DNA of 35,791 bases from contig NZ_NEDJ01000032.1 in the NCBI RefSeq assembly GCF_002114285.1, positions 1 through 35,791 on the forward strand, written 5' to 3'. The DNA is from Halorubrum ezzemoulense DSM 17463 (GTDB lineage Archaea; Halobacteriota; Halobacteria; Halobacteriales; Haloferacaceae). Shown here piece after piece: positions 14,497 through 24,307 of this stretch. Both the position numbers and the translations under genes were made by a program. Within the stretch, counting starts at the first letter, position 1; each line of letters starts with the position of its first letter. The notes under the pieces are model-generated. The model was given only the letters and a program-made list of their open reading frames with translations, searched no databases and was not told the DNA's origin.

Positions 14497-15240
14497 ATGG
14501 AGCTACGCCCCGACCTGAGCGGACGGACCGCCCTCGTGACCGGCAGCGCGAAGCGCGTCGGCCGCGAGCTATTGCTTTCGATCGCCGACTGCGGCGCCGA
14601 CGTCGTGGTACACTACAACGAGAGCGAGGCGGCGGCGACCGCCACCGCCGAGGAGGTCCGCGAGCGAGGCGGGACCGCAGTCACCGCTCAAGCCGACATC
14701 ACCGACCCGGACGCCGTCGACGAGCTGTTCGACACGGTGGAGGCCGAGGTTGGGTCGGTCGACATCCTCGTCAACAACGTCGGCGACTTCGACGCTCGCC
14801 ACTGGAGCGACATCGAGTGGGAGTCGTGGCGGAACGTGGTCGAGACGACGTTCTACGGCACGGTGCTCTGCTCGCGTCGGGCCCTGCCCGCCATGCGCGA
14901 CCAGGGGTGGGGCCGAATCGTGAACCTCGGCTTCGCCGACAGCGACCGGATGCACGCCCACCCCGTGAACTTCCCCTACTTCGTCGCGAAGACGGGCGTG
15001 CTCATGTTCACGCGGATGCTGGCGGCGGACACCAGCGACGACGGGATCACGGTCAACGCCGTCTCGCCGTTCGCCGTCTCGAACACCGAGGCCGGCGTCG
15101 AGGACTTCCCCCGCGGCCGCCCGGCGGGCTTCGAGGACGTCGCCGCGCCGCTCCGGTTCTTCCTGAGCGACGCGGCCGCGTACGTCAGCGGCGAGAACGT
15201 CGCCGTCGACGGCGGGCGACTGCCGGAGTTCGACGCCTGA
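14497..15240 (+). CDS. SDR family oxidoreductase, pteridine-reductase-like
   Basis: This 247-residue NAD(P)-dependent short-chain dehydrogenase has a cofactor motif VTGSAKRVGREL (residues 14-25) of the TGxxxRxG type seen in pteridine reductases (PTR1, FolM). NNVG is at about 93-96 and the active-site pair is Tyr161/Lys165 in PYFVAKTG. The family serine position is not canonical (IVNLGFADSD in place of IVNISS). The C-terminus has the normal YVSGENVAVDGG. The substrate could be a pteridine or a simple carbonyl. It is monocistronic, with the universal stress protein 120 bases downstream. Confidence 0.88.
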   Translation: MELRPDLSGRTALVTGSAKRVGRELLLSIADCGADVVVHYNESEAAATATAEEVRERGGTAVTAQADITDPDAVDELFDTVEAEVGSVDILVNNVGDFDARHWSDIEWESWRNVVETTFYGTVLCSRRALPAMRDQGWGRIVNLGFADSDRMHAHPVNFPYFVAKTGVLMFTRMLAADTSDDGITVNAVSPFAVSNTEAGVEDFPRGRPAGFEDVAAPLRFFLSDAAAYVSGENVAVDGGRLPEFDA

Positions 15241-15332
15241 CTGGGAGGACTCCGGCCCGTCACGGTGGCGCCCGCGCCTCCGGCGGGCGACGAGCGGGGC
15301 GAACGGACGACCGACCTCGACCGGAGCAACGG

Positions 15333-15340
15333 TTAATATT
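15333..15340 (+). promoter_or_regulatory. TATA box of the first UspA gene
   Basis: TTAATATT is 21-28 bases before the ATG at 15361, consistent with a leaderless transcript. Confidence 0.6.
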
Positions 15341-15360
15341 ATCTGACACGTGAGAGGCGT

Positions 15361-15774
15361 ATGGCTATTCTCGCTGCCATCAGCGACGACGACCGCTACG
15401 AGGCGGTGATCGAGACCGCGGCGCGGCTGGCCCAGGCGACCGGTCAGTCGCTGACGGTCGCCCACGTCATCAGCAACGCGAGCGCGTCTGGGGCGGAGCG
15501 GAGCTTCCGCGACGAGATCGAGTCGTTCGTCGAGGATATCGGCGTGGGGACGACGGTCACGCTCGAACATCTCGACCGGAGCGGGCTTCGGTCCGGAACG
15601 GCGGTCGGGAAACAGCTCGTCGATATGTCGGACGACGTCGCCGTCGAGCACATCGTGATCGGGCACCGGTCGAAGGGCCAGTTGGCGTCGCTCCGAGAGG
15701 GGAACACCGCGTTCGCCGTCGCCGAGGGAGTATCGGTGCCGGTGACGATCGTCCCCGGCGCGACGGGCGAGTGA
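15361..15774 (+). CDS. Universal stress protein (UspA domain)
   Basis: This single-domain Usp has 137 residues. Strand 1 is AILAAISDD, strand 2 SLTVAHVIS, and the nucleotide-site region is HIVIGHRSKGQLASLREGNT followed by VPVTIVPG. The usual G-2x-G-9x-G-S/T loop is changed here (GHRSKG then GN), so ATP binding is uncertain. Such proteins modulate stress survival or transporter partners in the cytoplasm. It has its own TATA box and no co-oriented partner downstream. Confidence 0.88.
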   Translation: MAILAAISDDDRYEAVIETAARLAQATGQSLTVAHVISNASASGAERSFRDEIESFVEDIGVGTTVTLEHLDRSGLRSGTAVGKQLVDMSDDVAVEHIVIGHRSKGQLASLREGNTAFAVAEGVSVPVTIVPGATGE

Positions 15775-15871
15775 GCGACTGGCACGGGTCGGCTGCCCGC
15801 CCCTCGCGGTCCGCGCAGTCACGGGCCGACCGACTGGCGGCGATCGGACCGACGGGGTATCGGCGCCGTCG

Positions 15872-17236
15872 CTATCGCGTCGACAGCGAGCCCGGCGTCC
15901 ACTCGGCACCGTCGAGCTCGCGGTGCGTGAACGGGACCGCGTCCTCGCCGCTGTAGCTCGCGACGAGGTGGCCGTCGCCCTCGAGGTAGTACTTGTACGT
16001 GGTGAGCCCCGCCAGTCCGACCGGCCCGCGGGCGTGGATCTTGCCGGTCGAGATGCCGACCTCGGCGCCGAGCCCGTAGCGGTAGCCGTCCGCGAACCGC
16101 GTCGACGCGTTGTGGAACACGCTCGCGGCGTCGACGCCGGTCATGAACGTCTCGGCCGTCTCGGCGTCCTCGGTGAGGACCGACTCGGTGTGTTTCGATC
16201 CGTGGTCGTTGGCGTGTTCGACCGCGGCGTACACGTCGTCGACGACGGCGATCGACAGTTCGAGGTCGCCGTACTCGGTGTCCCAGTCGTCGTCGGTCGC
16301 GGGCTCGATGTCGACGACCTCGCGGGTCCGCCGGTCGCCGCGCAGCTCGACGCCGGCCGCCTCGTACCGCTCGACGAGACCGGGGAGGAACGCGTCGGCG
16401 ACGGACTCGTGGACGAGCAGCGTCTCGACGGCGTTACACACCGCCGGGTACTGGACCTTCGCGTCGAAGGCGACGGCTTCGGCCATCTCCAAGTCGGCCG
16501 CCTCGTCGACGTAGACGTGGCAGATCCCCTCGGTGTGTCCCAACACGGGGATCTGGGTGTTCTCCTGAATGTAGGAGACGAACTCCGAGGAGCCGCGCGG
16601 CATGACAAGGTCGACGCGGTCGTCGAGTTCGAGCAGGCGGTCGACCTCCTCGTGCGCCTCGATGAGCGCGGCCCAGCCGTCGGGCAGGTCGGCGGTCGCC
16701 TCAACGATCGCCTCGTACAGCACGCGGTTCGACTCGCTGGCCTCGCTGCCTCCTTTGAGGACGACGGCGTTGCCAGACTTCAACGCGAGCGCCGCGATCT
16801 GGACCAGGGCGTCGGGCCGCGACTCGAACACGGTCGCGACGACGCCGATCGGCACGGCGACCCGGTACAGCTCCAAGTCCTCGTCGAGCTCGCGCGCCGC
16901 GAGCGTCTCCCCGAGCGGGTCGTCCTGTGCGGCGACCGACTCGACCATCGAGGCGATCTCCTCGATCTTCGTCTCGTCGAGCTTCAGGCGGTCGACTAAG
17001 GCCTGCGTGTACTCCCCCTCGGCGAGCATCCGCTCCGCCTCCTCGACGTCGACCGCGTTCGCGTCGAGTATCTCGGACTCGCGCTCGCGGATCGCGTCGG
17101 CGATCGACCGGAGCGCCTCGTTCCGCGTCGCCTCGTCGGCGTTCGCGAGCTGGAGCGCGGCGCGTTCGGCCCGCCGGGCCAGCTCGTCGGTGTCGGCCTC
17201 CACGTCGGTGTCCGGTTCCGTGTCGGTGTCACTCAT
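15872..17236 (-). CDS. proA: Glutamate-5-semialdehyde dehydrogenase (gamma-glutamyl phosphate reductase)
   Basis: ProA reduces glutamyl-5-phosphate with NADPH, the second step of proline synthesis. It has 454 residues from the ATG at 17236. Family marks are [33 protein letters not shown] and the catalytic cysteine in [17 protein letters not shown]. The end region [18 protein letters not shown] is also typical. About 20 acidic residues precede the fold. The start overlaps the proB stop by 8 bases; a GTG at 17245 in frame is an alternative. It is the third gene of proC-proB-proA, and both preceding junctions overlap, so translation is coupled. Confidence 0.97.
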   Translation of the reverse strand: MSDTDTEPDTDVEADTDELARRAERAALQLANADEATRNEALRSIADAIRERESEILDANAVDVEEAERMLAEGEYTQALVDRLKLDETKIEEIASMVESVAAQDDPLGETLAARELDEDLELYRVAVPIGVVATVFESRPDALVQIAALALKSGNAVVLKGGSEASESNRVLYEAIVEATADLPDGWAALIEAHEEVDRLLELDDRVDLVMPRGSSEFVSYIQENTQIPVLGHTEGICHVYVDEAADLEMAEAVAFDAKVQYPAVCNAVETLLVHESVADAFLPGLVERYEAAGVELRGDRRTREVVDIEPATDDDWDTEYGDLELSIAVVDDVYAAVEHANDHGSKHTESVLTEDAETAETFMTGVDAASVFHNASTRFADGYRYGLGAEVGISTGKIHARGPVGLAGLTTYKYYLEGDGHLVASYSGEDAVPFTHRELDGAEWTPGSLSTR

Positions 17237-18104
17237 CGTCGTCACCAGTCTCTGGCACGAATAGCGTGCCCGTCGGCTTACCCGCTACGATCCGCGCTAA
17301 CACGTCGCGCTCGGCGGAGCCCGCGATGATCGCTGGGATCCCGTTGCGGCTCACGTCGTGGGCGCCCTCCACTTTCGTCCGGATCCCGCCGAAGTCGGTC
17401 GCGGTGCCGTCGCCGACGATCTCGCGGAGCCGCTCGTAGCCGTCGTCGACCGCCTCGATCAGCTCGGCGTCCGCGTCGCGCTTCGGGTTCCCGGTGTAGA
17501 CGCCGTCGACGTCGGTGAGCGTCACGAGGAGGTCGGCGTCGAGACCGATCGCGATCGACGCCGACAGCATGTCGTTGTCGCCGATCCGGAGCTCGTCGGT
17601 CGCCACCGCGTCGTTCTCGTTGACCACGGGGACGACGCCCCACGACAGCAGCTTCTCGACGGTGTTGGTGAAGTTGTCGAACCGCTCCGGCGCGTCGAGG
17701 TCCGTGCCCGTCACGAGGATCTGCGCCACGTCCTGGTCGAACCGCTCGAAGCTCTGCGTGTAGTGGCGCATCAACAGCCCCTGTCCGACCGTCGAGAGCG
17801 CCTGGCTCTCGGCGATCGAGTCGACCCCGTCGCGCGACTCCGGTCCCACGTCGAGCCGTCCGGTGCCGGCGCCGACCGCCCCCGAGGAGACCAACACGAC
17901 CTCGGTGCCGCGCTCGCGGAGGTCCATCACGTCGGCGACGAGCTTGTCGAGCTTCACGCGGTCGAGCCGGGAGTCCGCGTCGGTCAGGGAGTTCGTTCCG
18001 GCCTTGACGATCACCCGGTCCGCGCCGGCCGCCTCCCGCCGAGCGGCCTCAACGTGCTCGGGGTCTGCCGTGCCGACTCGCTCGACGCTCGCGTCCTCAG
18101 GCAT
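17229..18104 (-). CDS. proB: Glutamate 5-kinase
   Basis: ProB phosphorylates glutamate with ATP, the first step of proline synthesis. It has 291 residues and an amino-acid-kinase fold with [12 protein letters not shown] near residue 31, [16 protein letters not shown] near 69, [16 protein letters not shown] and [18 protein letters not shown]. There is no C-terminal PUA domain, unlike the 367-residue E. coli enzyme, as is common in archaea. It overlaps proC by 8 bases upstream and proA by 8 bases downstream. Confidence 0.96.
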   Translation of the reverse strand: MPEDASVERVGTADPEHVEAARREAAGADRVIVKAGTNSLTDADSRLDRVKLDKLVADVMDLRERGTEVVLVSSGAVGAGTGRLDVGPESRDGVDSIAESQALSTVGQGLLMRHYTQSFERFDQDVAQILVTGTDLDAPERFDNFTNTVEKLLSWGVVPVVNENDAVATDELRIGDNDMLSASIAIGLDADLLVTLTDVDGVYTGNPKRDADAELIEAVDDGYERLREIVGDGTATDFGGIRTKVEGAHDVSRNGIPAIIAGSAERDVLARIVAGKPTGTLFVPETGDDDE

Positions 18105-18873
18105 CGTCGAAGGCCTCGGCGAGCTCTCGAGAGCGACGCTCCGCGGCCGCGACGGCGTCCTCGACCGCCTCGTCGGCGTCGCTGTCCCAGAGCACGTCCA
18201 TCCCCTCGATCGTCGTCCCGTTGGGCGAGCAGACCGCGTCGATCAGCTCGTCGACGCTGCGGTCGTCGCGCAACACCGTCTCCGCGGCGCCCTTGAACGT
18301 CTGGGCGGCCAGCGTTTCCGCCTGCTCGGGGTCGAGTCCGCTGTCGATCCCGCCCTGCTTCATCGCGTCGATCAGGTAGAAAGCGAACGCGGGGCCGCTG
18401 CCGTTGACGGCGGTCGAGACGTGCATCAGCGACTCGTCGACCTCGACGAACTCCCCGACCGCGTCGAGCATCTCGCGGACCTCGTCGGTGAGGCCCGCGT
18501 TCGTCGCCGCCGCGGCCATGTCGCCCGTCTCGGCGGCGAGGTTGGGCATGATCCTGACGACCGGCGCGTCCGTGCGCTCGGCGACGAACTCGCGTGGGAG
18601 CCCCGCCGCCAGCGTCACGAGCTGCTGGTCCGCCCGGAGGTCGAGGTCGTCGAGAACCGCCGGCGCCACGTCGGGCTTCACCGCGAGGACGACGATGTCG
18701 GCGTCGCGCGCCGCCGCCACGTCCTCGGTCGTCTCGTCGACGGCGTCTTCGATCGCGGCGAGCGCCTCGGGGTCGAGGTCGATCGCCGTGAGGTGGTACC
18801 CCTCCGCGCGGGCAAGCCCCCTGAGCAGGGCGCCGCCCATGTTCCCGCAGCCGATAACGCTCACACGAGTCAT
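18097..18873 (-). CDS. proC: Pyrroline-5-carboxylate reductase
   Basis: ProC makes proline from pyrroline-5-carboxylate with NAD(P)H, the last step of the pathway. It has 258 residues. The Rossmann motif is [17 protein letters not shown] at residues 4-20. [12 protein letters not shown] and the C-terminal signature [20 protein letters not shown] with [13 protein letters not shown] match the family. It is the first gene of the operon, so the order is reversed relative to the pathway. No strong TATA element was seen in the 88-base gap upstream. Confidence 0.96.
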   Translation of the reverse strand: MTRVSVIGCGNMGGALLRGLARAEGYHLTAIDLDPEALAAIEDAVDETTEDVAAARDADIVVLAVKPDVAPAVLDDLDLRADQQLVTLAAGLPREFVAERTDAPVVRIMPNLAAETGDMAAAATNAGLTDEVREMLDAVGEFVEVDESLMHVSTAVNGSGPAFAFYLIDAMKQGGIDSGLDPEQAETLAAQTFKGAAETVLRDDRSVDELIDAVCSPNGTTIEGMDVLWDSDADEAVEDAVAAAERRSRELAEAFDDA

Positions 18874-18961
18874 TTGGCTCTACGGAGTCGACCGGAGGAC
18901 ATACCAACTGCGGTTTTCGCAAGTTTCCGCGAACGGCCGCCGATCGGCCGCTCCGGACCGC

Positions 18962-20005
18962 TCAAACGAGATCCGCGTACAGCGAGCGGTACCGGTCGGC
19001 GATCGCGTCGAGCGAGAACTCCTCGCTTCGCGCCGCGGCGTTGGCACCGAGTCCCGCCCGGCGGTCGGCGTCGCGGAGCTCGTCTAGCGCGTTGACGAAG
19101 CCCTCGACGTTGTCTCCGGGGGCGTCGGTGACGTCCGCGCTCGCGGCGCCGTCTCCACCGCCCTCGCTGCCCACCTTCAGACATTCCTCGCCGTCTTCCA
19201 GCCACGAGAACGTCTCGATGTCGCGCACGACGAGGGGTTTCCCGGCCGCCATCGCCTCCAGCAGCGCGATCCCCTCGTTCTCCTCGTGGGTCGGGAAACA
19301 GAACACGTCGCCCGCGGCGTACGCGCCTCGGATGTCGTCGACGAACCCCGTGAACGTACAGTTCGACGGCGCCTCGTCGATGAGCCGCTTCGTCTCGCGG
19401 CCCTTCAGCGATCGGTCGACGTGGCCGAACCACGCGAAGTCGACGTCCGGCATCCGATGGGCCGTCTCGACGAACGTCTCTAACCCCTTCCGCTTGATCA
19501 CGTGGCCGACCATGAACACCGTCGGCGGGTCGAGGTCGTAGCGCTCGCGGTACTCCGCTTCCAGCGACTCGAAGCCGTCGAGCTTCTCGCGGTCGACCCC
19601 GTTCGAGACGACCGTCGTCGGCACGTCCGCGTACCCGCGGATCACGTCGCGGTTGTACTCGGAGGGACAGACGAGCCGGTCTGCGAGCCCGTACGCGCGC
19701 CGGAGGTACGGCTTCAGCGGTCGCGCGAGCGCGTTCGTGAACCGGAAGCTGTCGCCGAAGTCCTCGGCGGTGACGTGGGTGTGCGCGACGACGGGCACGC
19801 CCGCCTTCCGGGCGCGCCGCGCGTACCAGACCGAGCGCGGGCCCATCAGATTGAGGTGGAGTACGTCGGCGTCCAGCGTCGGCTCCGTGGTGTACTCGAT
19901 CCCGACCCGGTCGAACATCTTGCGCTGGTGGTCGACGGACGCGGCCATCCCGCCGGTGACGTGCTCCTCGAACTCGAAGTAGTGGCTGACCTTCATCGGA
20001 GACAC
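18962..20005 (-). CDS. GT4 family glycosyltransferase
   Basis: This 347-residue cytoplasmic or membrane-peripheral enzyme transfers a sugar from a nucleotide donor to a glycan or lipid carrier. The N-terminal domain contains VLHLNLMGPRSVWYARRA and the C-terminal domain contains VFMVGHVIKRKGLETFVE. The donor-site EX7E is ENEGIALLE in HEENEGIALLEAMAAGKPLV. There is no membrane segment. It starts at 20005 (MSPMKVSHYF) or at the second Met, 19996. The sulfatase-fold gene ends 25 bases upstream, so both are one operon. Acceptor and donor are unknown; context suggests surface glycan synthesis. Confidence 0.9.
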   Translation of the reverse strand: MSPMKVSHYFEFEEHVTGGMAASVDHQRKMFDRVGIEYTTEPTLDADVLHLNLMGPRSVWYARRARKAGVPVVAHTHVTAEDFGDSFRFTNALARPLKPYLRRAYGLADRLVCPSEYNRDVIRGYADVPTTVVSNGVDREKLDGFESLEAEYRERYDLDPPTVFMVGHVIKRKGLETFVETAHRMPDVDFAWFGHVDRSLKGRETKRLIDEAPSNCTFTGFVDDIRGAYAAGDVFCFPTHEENEGIALLEAMAAGKPLVVRDIETFSWLEDGEECLKVGSEGGGDGAASADVTDAPGDNVEGFVNALDELRDADRRAGLGANAAARSEEFSLDAIADRYRSLYADLV

Positions 20006-20030
20006 CGGCGGTGGACCCGGTTGGAGCCGA

Positions 20031-20897
20031 TCACTCGACTTCCAGCCACGGGACCTCCATCAGCGCGGGGATGTACGTCTCGATGTGGTGTTCCCAGACG
20101 CCCTCCTCGCCGAACGCCTCGCCGTGGTCGGCGGTGACGACGACGTCGCCGTCGAGTTCCTCGACGAGCTCCGAGACGCTCTCCAAGGCGATCCGGAGGT
20201 TCTCCTCGTACATCGACAGCGCGGTCACGCGCGTGCCGTCCGTCACGAGGTCCTTCGGGTCGAGTTCGAGCCACAGCCCCGCCTTCTGGGCGAACTCGCT
20301 GTCGTCCAGCCGGCTCTCGATCTTCGGCCGGACTGTGTCGCTGAGCGAGGAGAGCAGTCCGCCGTCGTCGTCGCCGCCGTCGCTCGCCTCCTCTTCCCCC
20401 TGCTCTCTGATCCCCTTCTGGATCTGCTTGAGCTTCTGCCCCTTCCCGCGGGAGAGGTAGGGAGCGTGCGGCTGCATGTAGTGGAGGACGGTGCGGTCGG
20501 CGCGCTCGACCGCGTCGAGGTTGTTCCGGTACGCCCGGGTGAGCCCCTCCGGCGGGACGGTGCCGAGATCGTCGTCCCACTGGGTCTTCCAGACGTCGTG
20601 GATGTCGCTGATGTGCTCGGAGGCGGTCCACTCGTAGTCGCAGCTGGCGCCCCACTTGAGCTCGTTCAGCGGGATCCCGAGGTCGTTGATGAACGGGTTC
20701 CCGGAGAAGTACGCGATGTCGTGTTCGCCCGTGAACGTGCGGTAGGCCCACTCCGGCGTCGACGACCCGACGCTCTCGCGCTTTTCGAGCGTCCCGTCGA
20801 GGTACTCGTCGTACACGTCGGCGAACACGTCGTACCGGCACGCGTCGAGCACCAGACAGTAGTCCCAGTCCGACTCGAGGAACCGCTGATCTTCCAT
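20031..20897 (-). CDS. Sulfatase / alkaline-phosphatase-superfamily protein
   Basis: This 288-residue protein has the metal-ligand beginning DYCLVLDACRYDVF (Asp and Arg of the sulfatase DxxR region) near residues 12-25. HYMQPHAPYL is in the middle and VVVTADHGEAFGEEGVWEHH near the end carries Asp-His ligands. A charged insertion (about 155-200, rich in Gly, Asp and Glu) separates the halves. It has no signal peptide, so it is cytoplasmic unless anchored by partners. Relatives occur in haloarchaeal surface-glycan loci as putative sulfatases or phosphotransferases. It leads the operon with the GT4 gene and is divergent from the flippase-like gene. Confidence 0.85.
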   Translation of the reverse strand: MEDQRFLESDWDYCLVLDACRYDVFADVYDEYLDGTLEKRESVGSSTPEWAYRTFTGEHDIAYFSGNPFINDLGIPLNELKWGASCDYEWTASEHISDIHDVWKTQWDDDLGTVPPEGLTRAYRNNLDAVERADRTVLHYMQPHAPYLSRGKGQKLKQIQKGIREQGEEEASDGGDDDGGLLSSLSDTVRPKIESRLDDSEFAQKAGLWLELDPKDLVTDGTRVTALSMYEENLRIALESVSELVEELDGDVVVTADHGEAFGEEGVWEHHIETYIPALMEVPWLEVE

Positions 20898-21016
20898 TGG
20901 GTGAGTCGTCGGCCCGCCGGTACGTATGTATTCCCATTCGGTGCCTCCGGGGTCGAGAGGGCCGCGCGGCGGCCGCGAAGCAGACGTTTCAAGTTCGCTA
21001 CCGACCCACCCCGTCT

Positions 21017-22030
21017 ATGGAAGGCCCACAACGGCGCGCGCTAATCTTGGGGGCTGGCGGCGCGGTCCTCCTCCTCGCGGTGCTTTTCGTCGTCGTCGGG
21101 GTCGATCGCGTCGTCGACGCGCTCGTCCGCGCCGACCCGGCGCTCGTCGCCGCGGCCGCCGGACTGGGGCTCTGCTGGCTCGCCGCGTGGAGCCCCATGC
21201 TGCGCGCGGTGTTGGGTGCGCTCGACGTCGAGATGTCCGTCCCGACCGCGTTCCTCGTGTACAGCGGCGCCGCGTTCGCCAACAACGTCACCCCGTTCGG
21301 GCAGGCCGGGGGCGGGCCGGTCGCCGCCGCGCTCATCTCGAAGGTGGGTGAGGCGCGCTACGAGACGGGGCTCGTCGGCATCGCGAGCGTCGACGTGCTC
21401 AACGTCGTCCCCTCCGTCTCGCTCGTGTTCCTCGGCGTCGGGTCGTACGCGGCCACCACCGCGGTCGGCGACCGCGTCGGGTTCGCCGTCGCGAGCGCGG
21501 TCGGCCTGATCACCGCGATCGTCACGGCGATCGCCTTCATCTGGCGCTACCGCACCGCCGTCGTCGACCGCGTCCCCGGCGCCGTCGGGCCGTTCCTCGG
21601 GCGGTTCGAGCGCTTCGACGCCGAGACGATCGAGGCGGGGCTCGCCGACCGGCTGGGGAACTTCTTCGCCGACATCGAGCGCGTCGGCACGGACCGGCGG
21701 CGGCTCCTCGGCATCGTCGCCCTCTCGCTCGTCGGGTGGCTGTTTCAGGCGGCCGCGCTCACCGTCGCGTTCGCCGCGGTCGGGCACCCGGTCTCGCCGT
21801 TGATCCCCGTCTTCGTCGTCCCGCTGTCGTACGTCGCGGGCGCGACGCCGCTCCCGGGCGGACTCGGCGGCATCGAGGCCGCGCTCGTCGGCCTCCTCGT
21901 GCCCACGACCGGGGTCGCCGCGTCCGCGATCACCGCCGCGGTCCTGGTCTTCCGCGGCGCGGTCTACTGGCTCCCGATGGTGATCGGCGGCGCGTCGGCC
22001 TCCGCCCTCGGGGTCAAGGCGTTCGAGTAG
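21017..22030 (+). CDS. Flippase-like / lysylphosphatidylglycerol-synthase-TM domain protein (UPF0104)
   Basis: This 337-residue membrane protein has about eight hydrophobic segments. Family marks are SGAAFANNVTPFGQAGGGPV (residues near 80-99) and SYVAGATPLPGGLGGIEA near 270-287. The same domain forms the C-terminus of the haloarchaeal glycosyltransferase AglD, but here there is no glycosyltransferase domain attached. It may flip or hold a lipid-linked sugar together with the neighbouring GT4 enzymes. The ATG at 21017 was chosen because the family begins with the first helix; the longer frame upstream is non-coding-like. Confidence 0.88.
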   Translation: MEGPQRRALILGAGGAVLLLAVLFVVVGVDRVVDALVRADPALVAAAAGLGLCWLAAWSPMLRAVLGALDVEMSVPTAFLVYSGAAFANNVTPFGQAGGGPVAAALISKVGEARYETGLVGIASVDVLNVVPSVSLVFLGVGSYAATTAVGDRVGFAVASAVGLITAIVTAIAFIWRYRTAVVDRVPGAVGPFLGRFERFDAETIEAGLADRLGNFFADIERVGTDRRRLLGIVALSLVGWLFQAAALTVAFAAVGHPVSPLIPVFVVPLSYVAGATPLPGGLGGIEAALVGLLVPTTGVAASAITAAVLVFRGAVYWLPMVIGGASASALGVKAFE

Positions 22031-22039
22031 CGCGGGTCG

Positions 22040-22507
22040 TCACGGCCGATCCGTCCGTCTGCGCACCGCCGCGCCGGCGACGAATGCCGCGCTCCCGAGC
22101 GTGAGAGCGACCACGAGAGCGACGACCGGGCCGATCCGGAGCCCGGTCAGCAGTTCGGCGCGGGGACGCAGAGCGACGACGGACGGACGCGGGACCGCGT
22201 ACCCGCCGTCGCCGAGCGTATCGCCGCGGGCGAGCGCAGCGAGCGGCGGGACGACGAAGACCCAGACGGTCGCGAGGAAGACGGCTCCCCAGCCCACGAG
22301 GAGGCCGCCGCGACGTCGTCCGGCGTCCCCAGCTGCGCCGACCGCGACGGCGATGAGGGCCGCCCAGAGGGGATAGCGTCCGGCGGCTCCCGTCGGCTCC
22401 CACGGGAGGACGACGAGGAGCGAGGCGGCGACGAACGCGGCCGCGACGACGCCGAGGGCGCGTTTCGGCGTCCGATCGGTGCTGAGGAGGAGGGCCCGGG
22501 AGACCAT
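22040..22507 (-). CDS. Small membrane protein, function unknown
   Basis: This 155-residue protein (from ATG at 22507, MVSRALLLSTDRTPKRALGV) has four hydrophobic segments (near 18-35, 45-60, 68-88 and 122-145). A loop of about 25 residues between segments 3 and 4 is likely on one face. It is convergent with the flippase-like gene, whose stop lies 9 bases away. It is followed by the DUF2070 gene on the same strand after 63 bases. I do not recognise the family. Confidence 0.6.
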   Translation of the reverse strand: MVSRALLLSTDRTPKRALGVVAAAFVAASLLVVLPWEPTGAAGRYPLWAALIAVAVGAAGDAGRRRGGLLVGWGAVFLATVWVFVVPPLAALARGDTLGDGGYAVPRPSVVALRPRAELLTGLRIGPVVALVVALTLGSAAFVAGAAVRRRTDRP

Positions 22508-22570
22508 ATCGAGGTCTCGGAGCGAGCGCACAAAAACGGCGGGTGCGGCTTCGCCCGGAGTACCCCAGTC

Positions 22571-24307
22571 TCAGAAGAAGAGCCACAGCACGAGCAGCAC
22601 GTACAGCGTCACCAGGGCGATGATCGTCAGGCGGATGAGGATGTTGACGCTGAACACGAGCCCGTTATAGTCATTTTTCAGCAGCTTCACCGGCTCCGTC
22701 CGTCGGCTCGCGAACCCCACGGTCGCGGGTGCGACGTCGTCGACGGCGCGGTCGACCGCGCGCTCGATGGCGTCGAGGTCGGACTCGCGCATGTTGGCCA
22801 GCTCGTGGATCGACGCGTGGGTGTCCGTCGAGAAGGGGATCACGGCGTCGAACTCGTCGCGGTACGCGTCGGCGGTCGCCCGCACGTCCGGGGTGAGGCC
22901 GTTCGTGTCGACGCCGATCCAGAGCACCTCCTGTCCGTCGACGGACTCGACCATCGCCAGCGCGTTCTGTGCGGTCCGCGTCACCGCGAAACCGGCGGCG
23001 TAGCCGTCGGCGAGGTCGGCCGTCGCGAGCCGGTCGCGGAAGTCGTCGAACGCGCGCTTCAGCCGGTCGGCCTCGGCGGAGCCGTACTGTATCTCCACCT
23101 CGGGGCCGTTCTGGATGTCGTGTCTGTGCTGGTCGATCAGCAGCACCTCGTCGTGGTCCACGTCGCGCATGAACACGCCGGTGTCGTAGTCGTCGATCCC
23201 CTCGCCGTGGAGGACGATCACCTGCCGGTCGCCGATCCGTCGGCCGTGGAACCTGACGTCCGCGTACCCCTCCCGCTCGCCGTACGACTCGGTGACGAGC
23301 CGCGAGACTTGCTCCGTCCGGTCCGGGTCCGCGACGGCGTCGAGGATCCGCTCCGCGTCCGCCGGGTCCGAGAGGTCCTCCTTGTGGGTACACGGGACGT
23401 GGAAGAAGAAGCCGGCGTCGCCGTCCGCGGCGGCTCCGCCGTCGGCCGCGACCGCGGCGCGGTCGGTCGCGCCGTCCTCGCCCTCCCGAGCGCCGTTCAG
23501 CGCGTCGATCAGGTTCCCGCTCAGCTGGCCGCCGCCGAACCCGCCGAGCGGACCGGGGTGGACCCACGGCGCCGCGACGGTGAGCCGGTCCCCGTTGTCG
23601 ACCGCGAACGTCTCGACCGCGGGGCGGGCCTCGACGCCCAAGTCGAGCGACTCGCGGTCGTTCCGGAGCAGCCCGGAGGTGAGCGCGAACGCGGAGACGT
23701 CGGTGTTGCTCCGGATCAGGTAGTCGACGACGAGGAGCACCAACACGAGGAACCCGGCCGCGATGAGCAGCGACGCGAACGCGAACACGTGGCGGTACGT
23801 CGAGAAGCCGAGCTCGCTCCCGCCCAGCGCGTAGAAGGCGGCGATGAGCAGGGCCGGCTCGGCGAGCGACGCGAGGAGGATCCGGTCGGAGCGGTCGATC
23901 CCCGTCGAGACGACGAGCACCAGGATGTTGAGCAGGTACAGCGTGATGAAGCTCAGCCAGATGATGCTCCACGCGTTCCCGACGTTGTCCGCGCCGGAGA
24001 GCACGAGCGCGTACACGAACAGGACGAACTGCGAGGTGAGCGCGAGGAAGTAGCTCCACGGCCGCGGGTAGCCGTCGAGGACGCGGGGGAACAGCTCCGC
24101 GGCGACGACGAACGGGACGAGGAAGATGAGGACCGCCACCGGCACGATCCGCGACGGGTCCAGAGCGAACGGCGTGAAGACCGTTATCGCCGCGACCGTG
24201 GCGACGCCGTACACCCCGCTCAGAAGGACGAGCGCGGCGGCCTGAACCCGGAGCCGCGGCACCGAGAACACGAGCCGCTGGAAGGCGTCGACGTTGTCCG
24301 CGCCCAT
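22571..24307 (-). CDS. DUF2070 family membrane protein
   Basis: This archaeal protein of 578 residues has six to seven hydrophobic segments over the first 200 residues. A large soluble domain follows with PWVHPGPLGGFGGGQLS, VPCTHKEDLSDP and DQHRHDIQNGPEVEIQYGSA. The last segment is a C-terminal helix pair ending VTLYVLLVLWLFF. The conserved His/Asp motifs look like a metal or hydrolase site, but no activity is established for the family to my knowledge. The ATG is immediately adjacent to the stop of the upstream GT4 gene (0 bases apart), implying co-expression. Confidence 0.88.
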   Translation of the reverse strand: MGADNVDAFQRLVFSVPRLRVQAAALVLLSGVYGVATVAAITVFTPFALDPSRIVPVAVLIFLVPFVVAAELFPRVLDGYPRPWSYFLALTSQFVLFVYALVLSGADNVGNAWSIIWLSFITLYLLNILVLVVSTGIDRSDRILLASLAEPALLIAAFYALGGSELGFSTYRHVFAFASLLIAAGFLVLVLLVVDYLIRSNTDVSAFALTSGLLRNDRESLDLGVEARPAVETFAVDNGDRLTVAAPWVHPGPLGGFGGGQLSGNLIDALNGAREGEDGATDRAAVAADGGAAADGDAGFFFHVPCTHKEDLSDPADAERILDAVADPDRTEQVSRLVTESYGEREGYADVRFHGRRIGDRQVIVLHGEGIDDYDTGVFMRDVDHDEVLLIDQHRHDIQNGPEVEIQYGSAEADRLKRAFDDFRDRLATADLADGYAAGFAVTRTAQNALAMVESVDGQEVLWIGVDTNGLTPDVRATADAYRDEFDAVIPFSTDTHASIHELANMRESDLDAIERAVDRAVDDVAPATVGFASRRTEPVKLLKNDYNGLVFSVNILIRLTIIALVTLYVLLVLWLFF

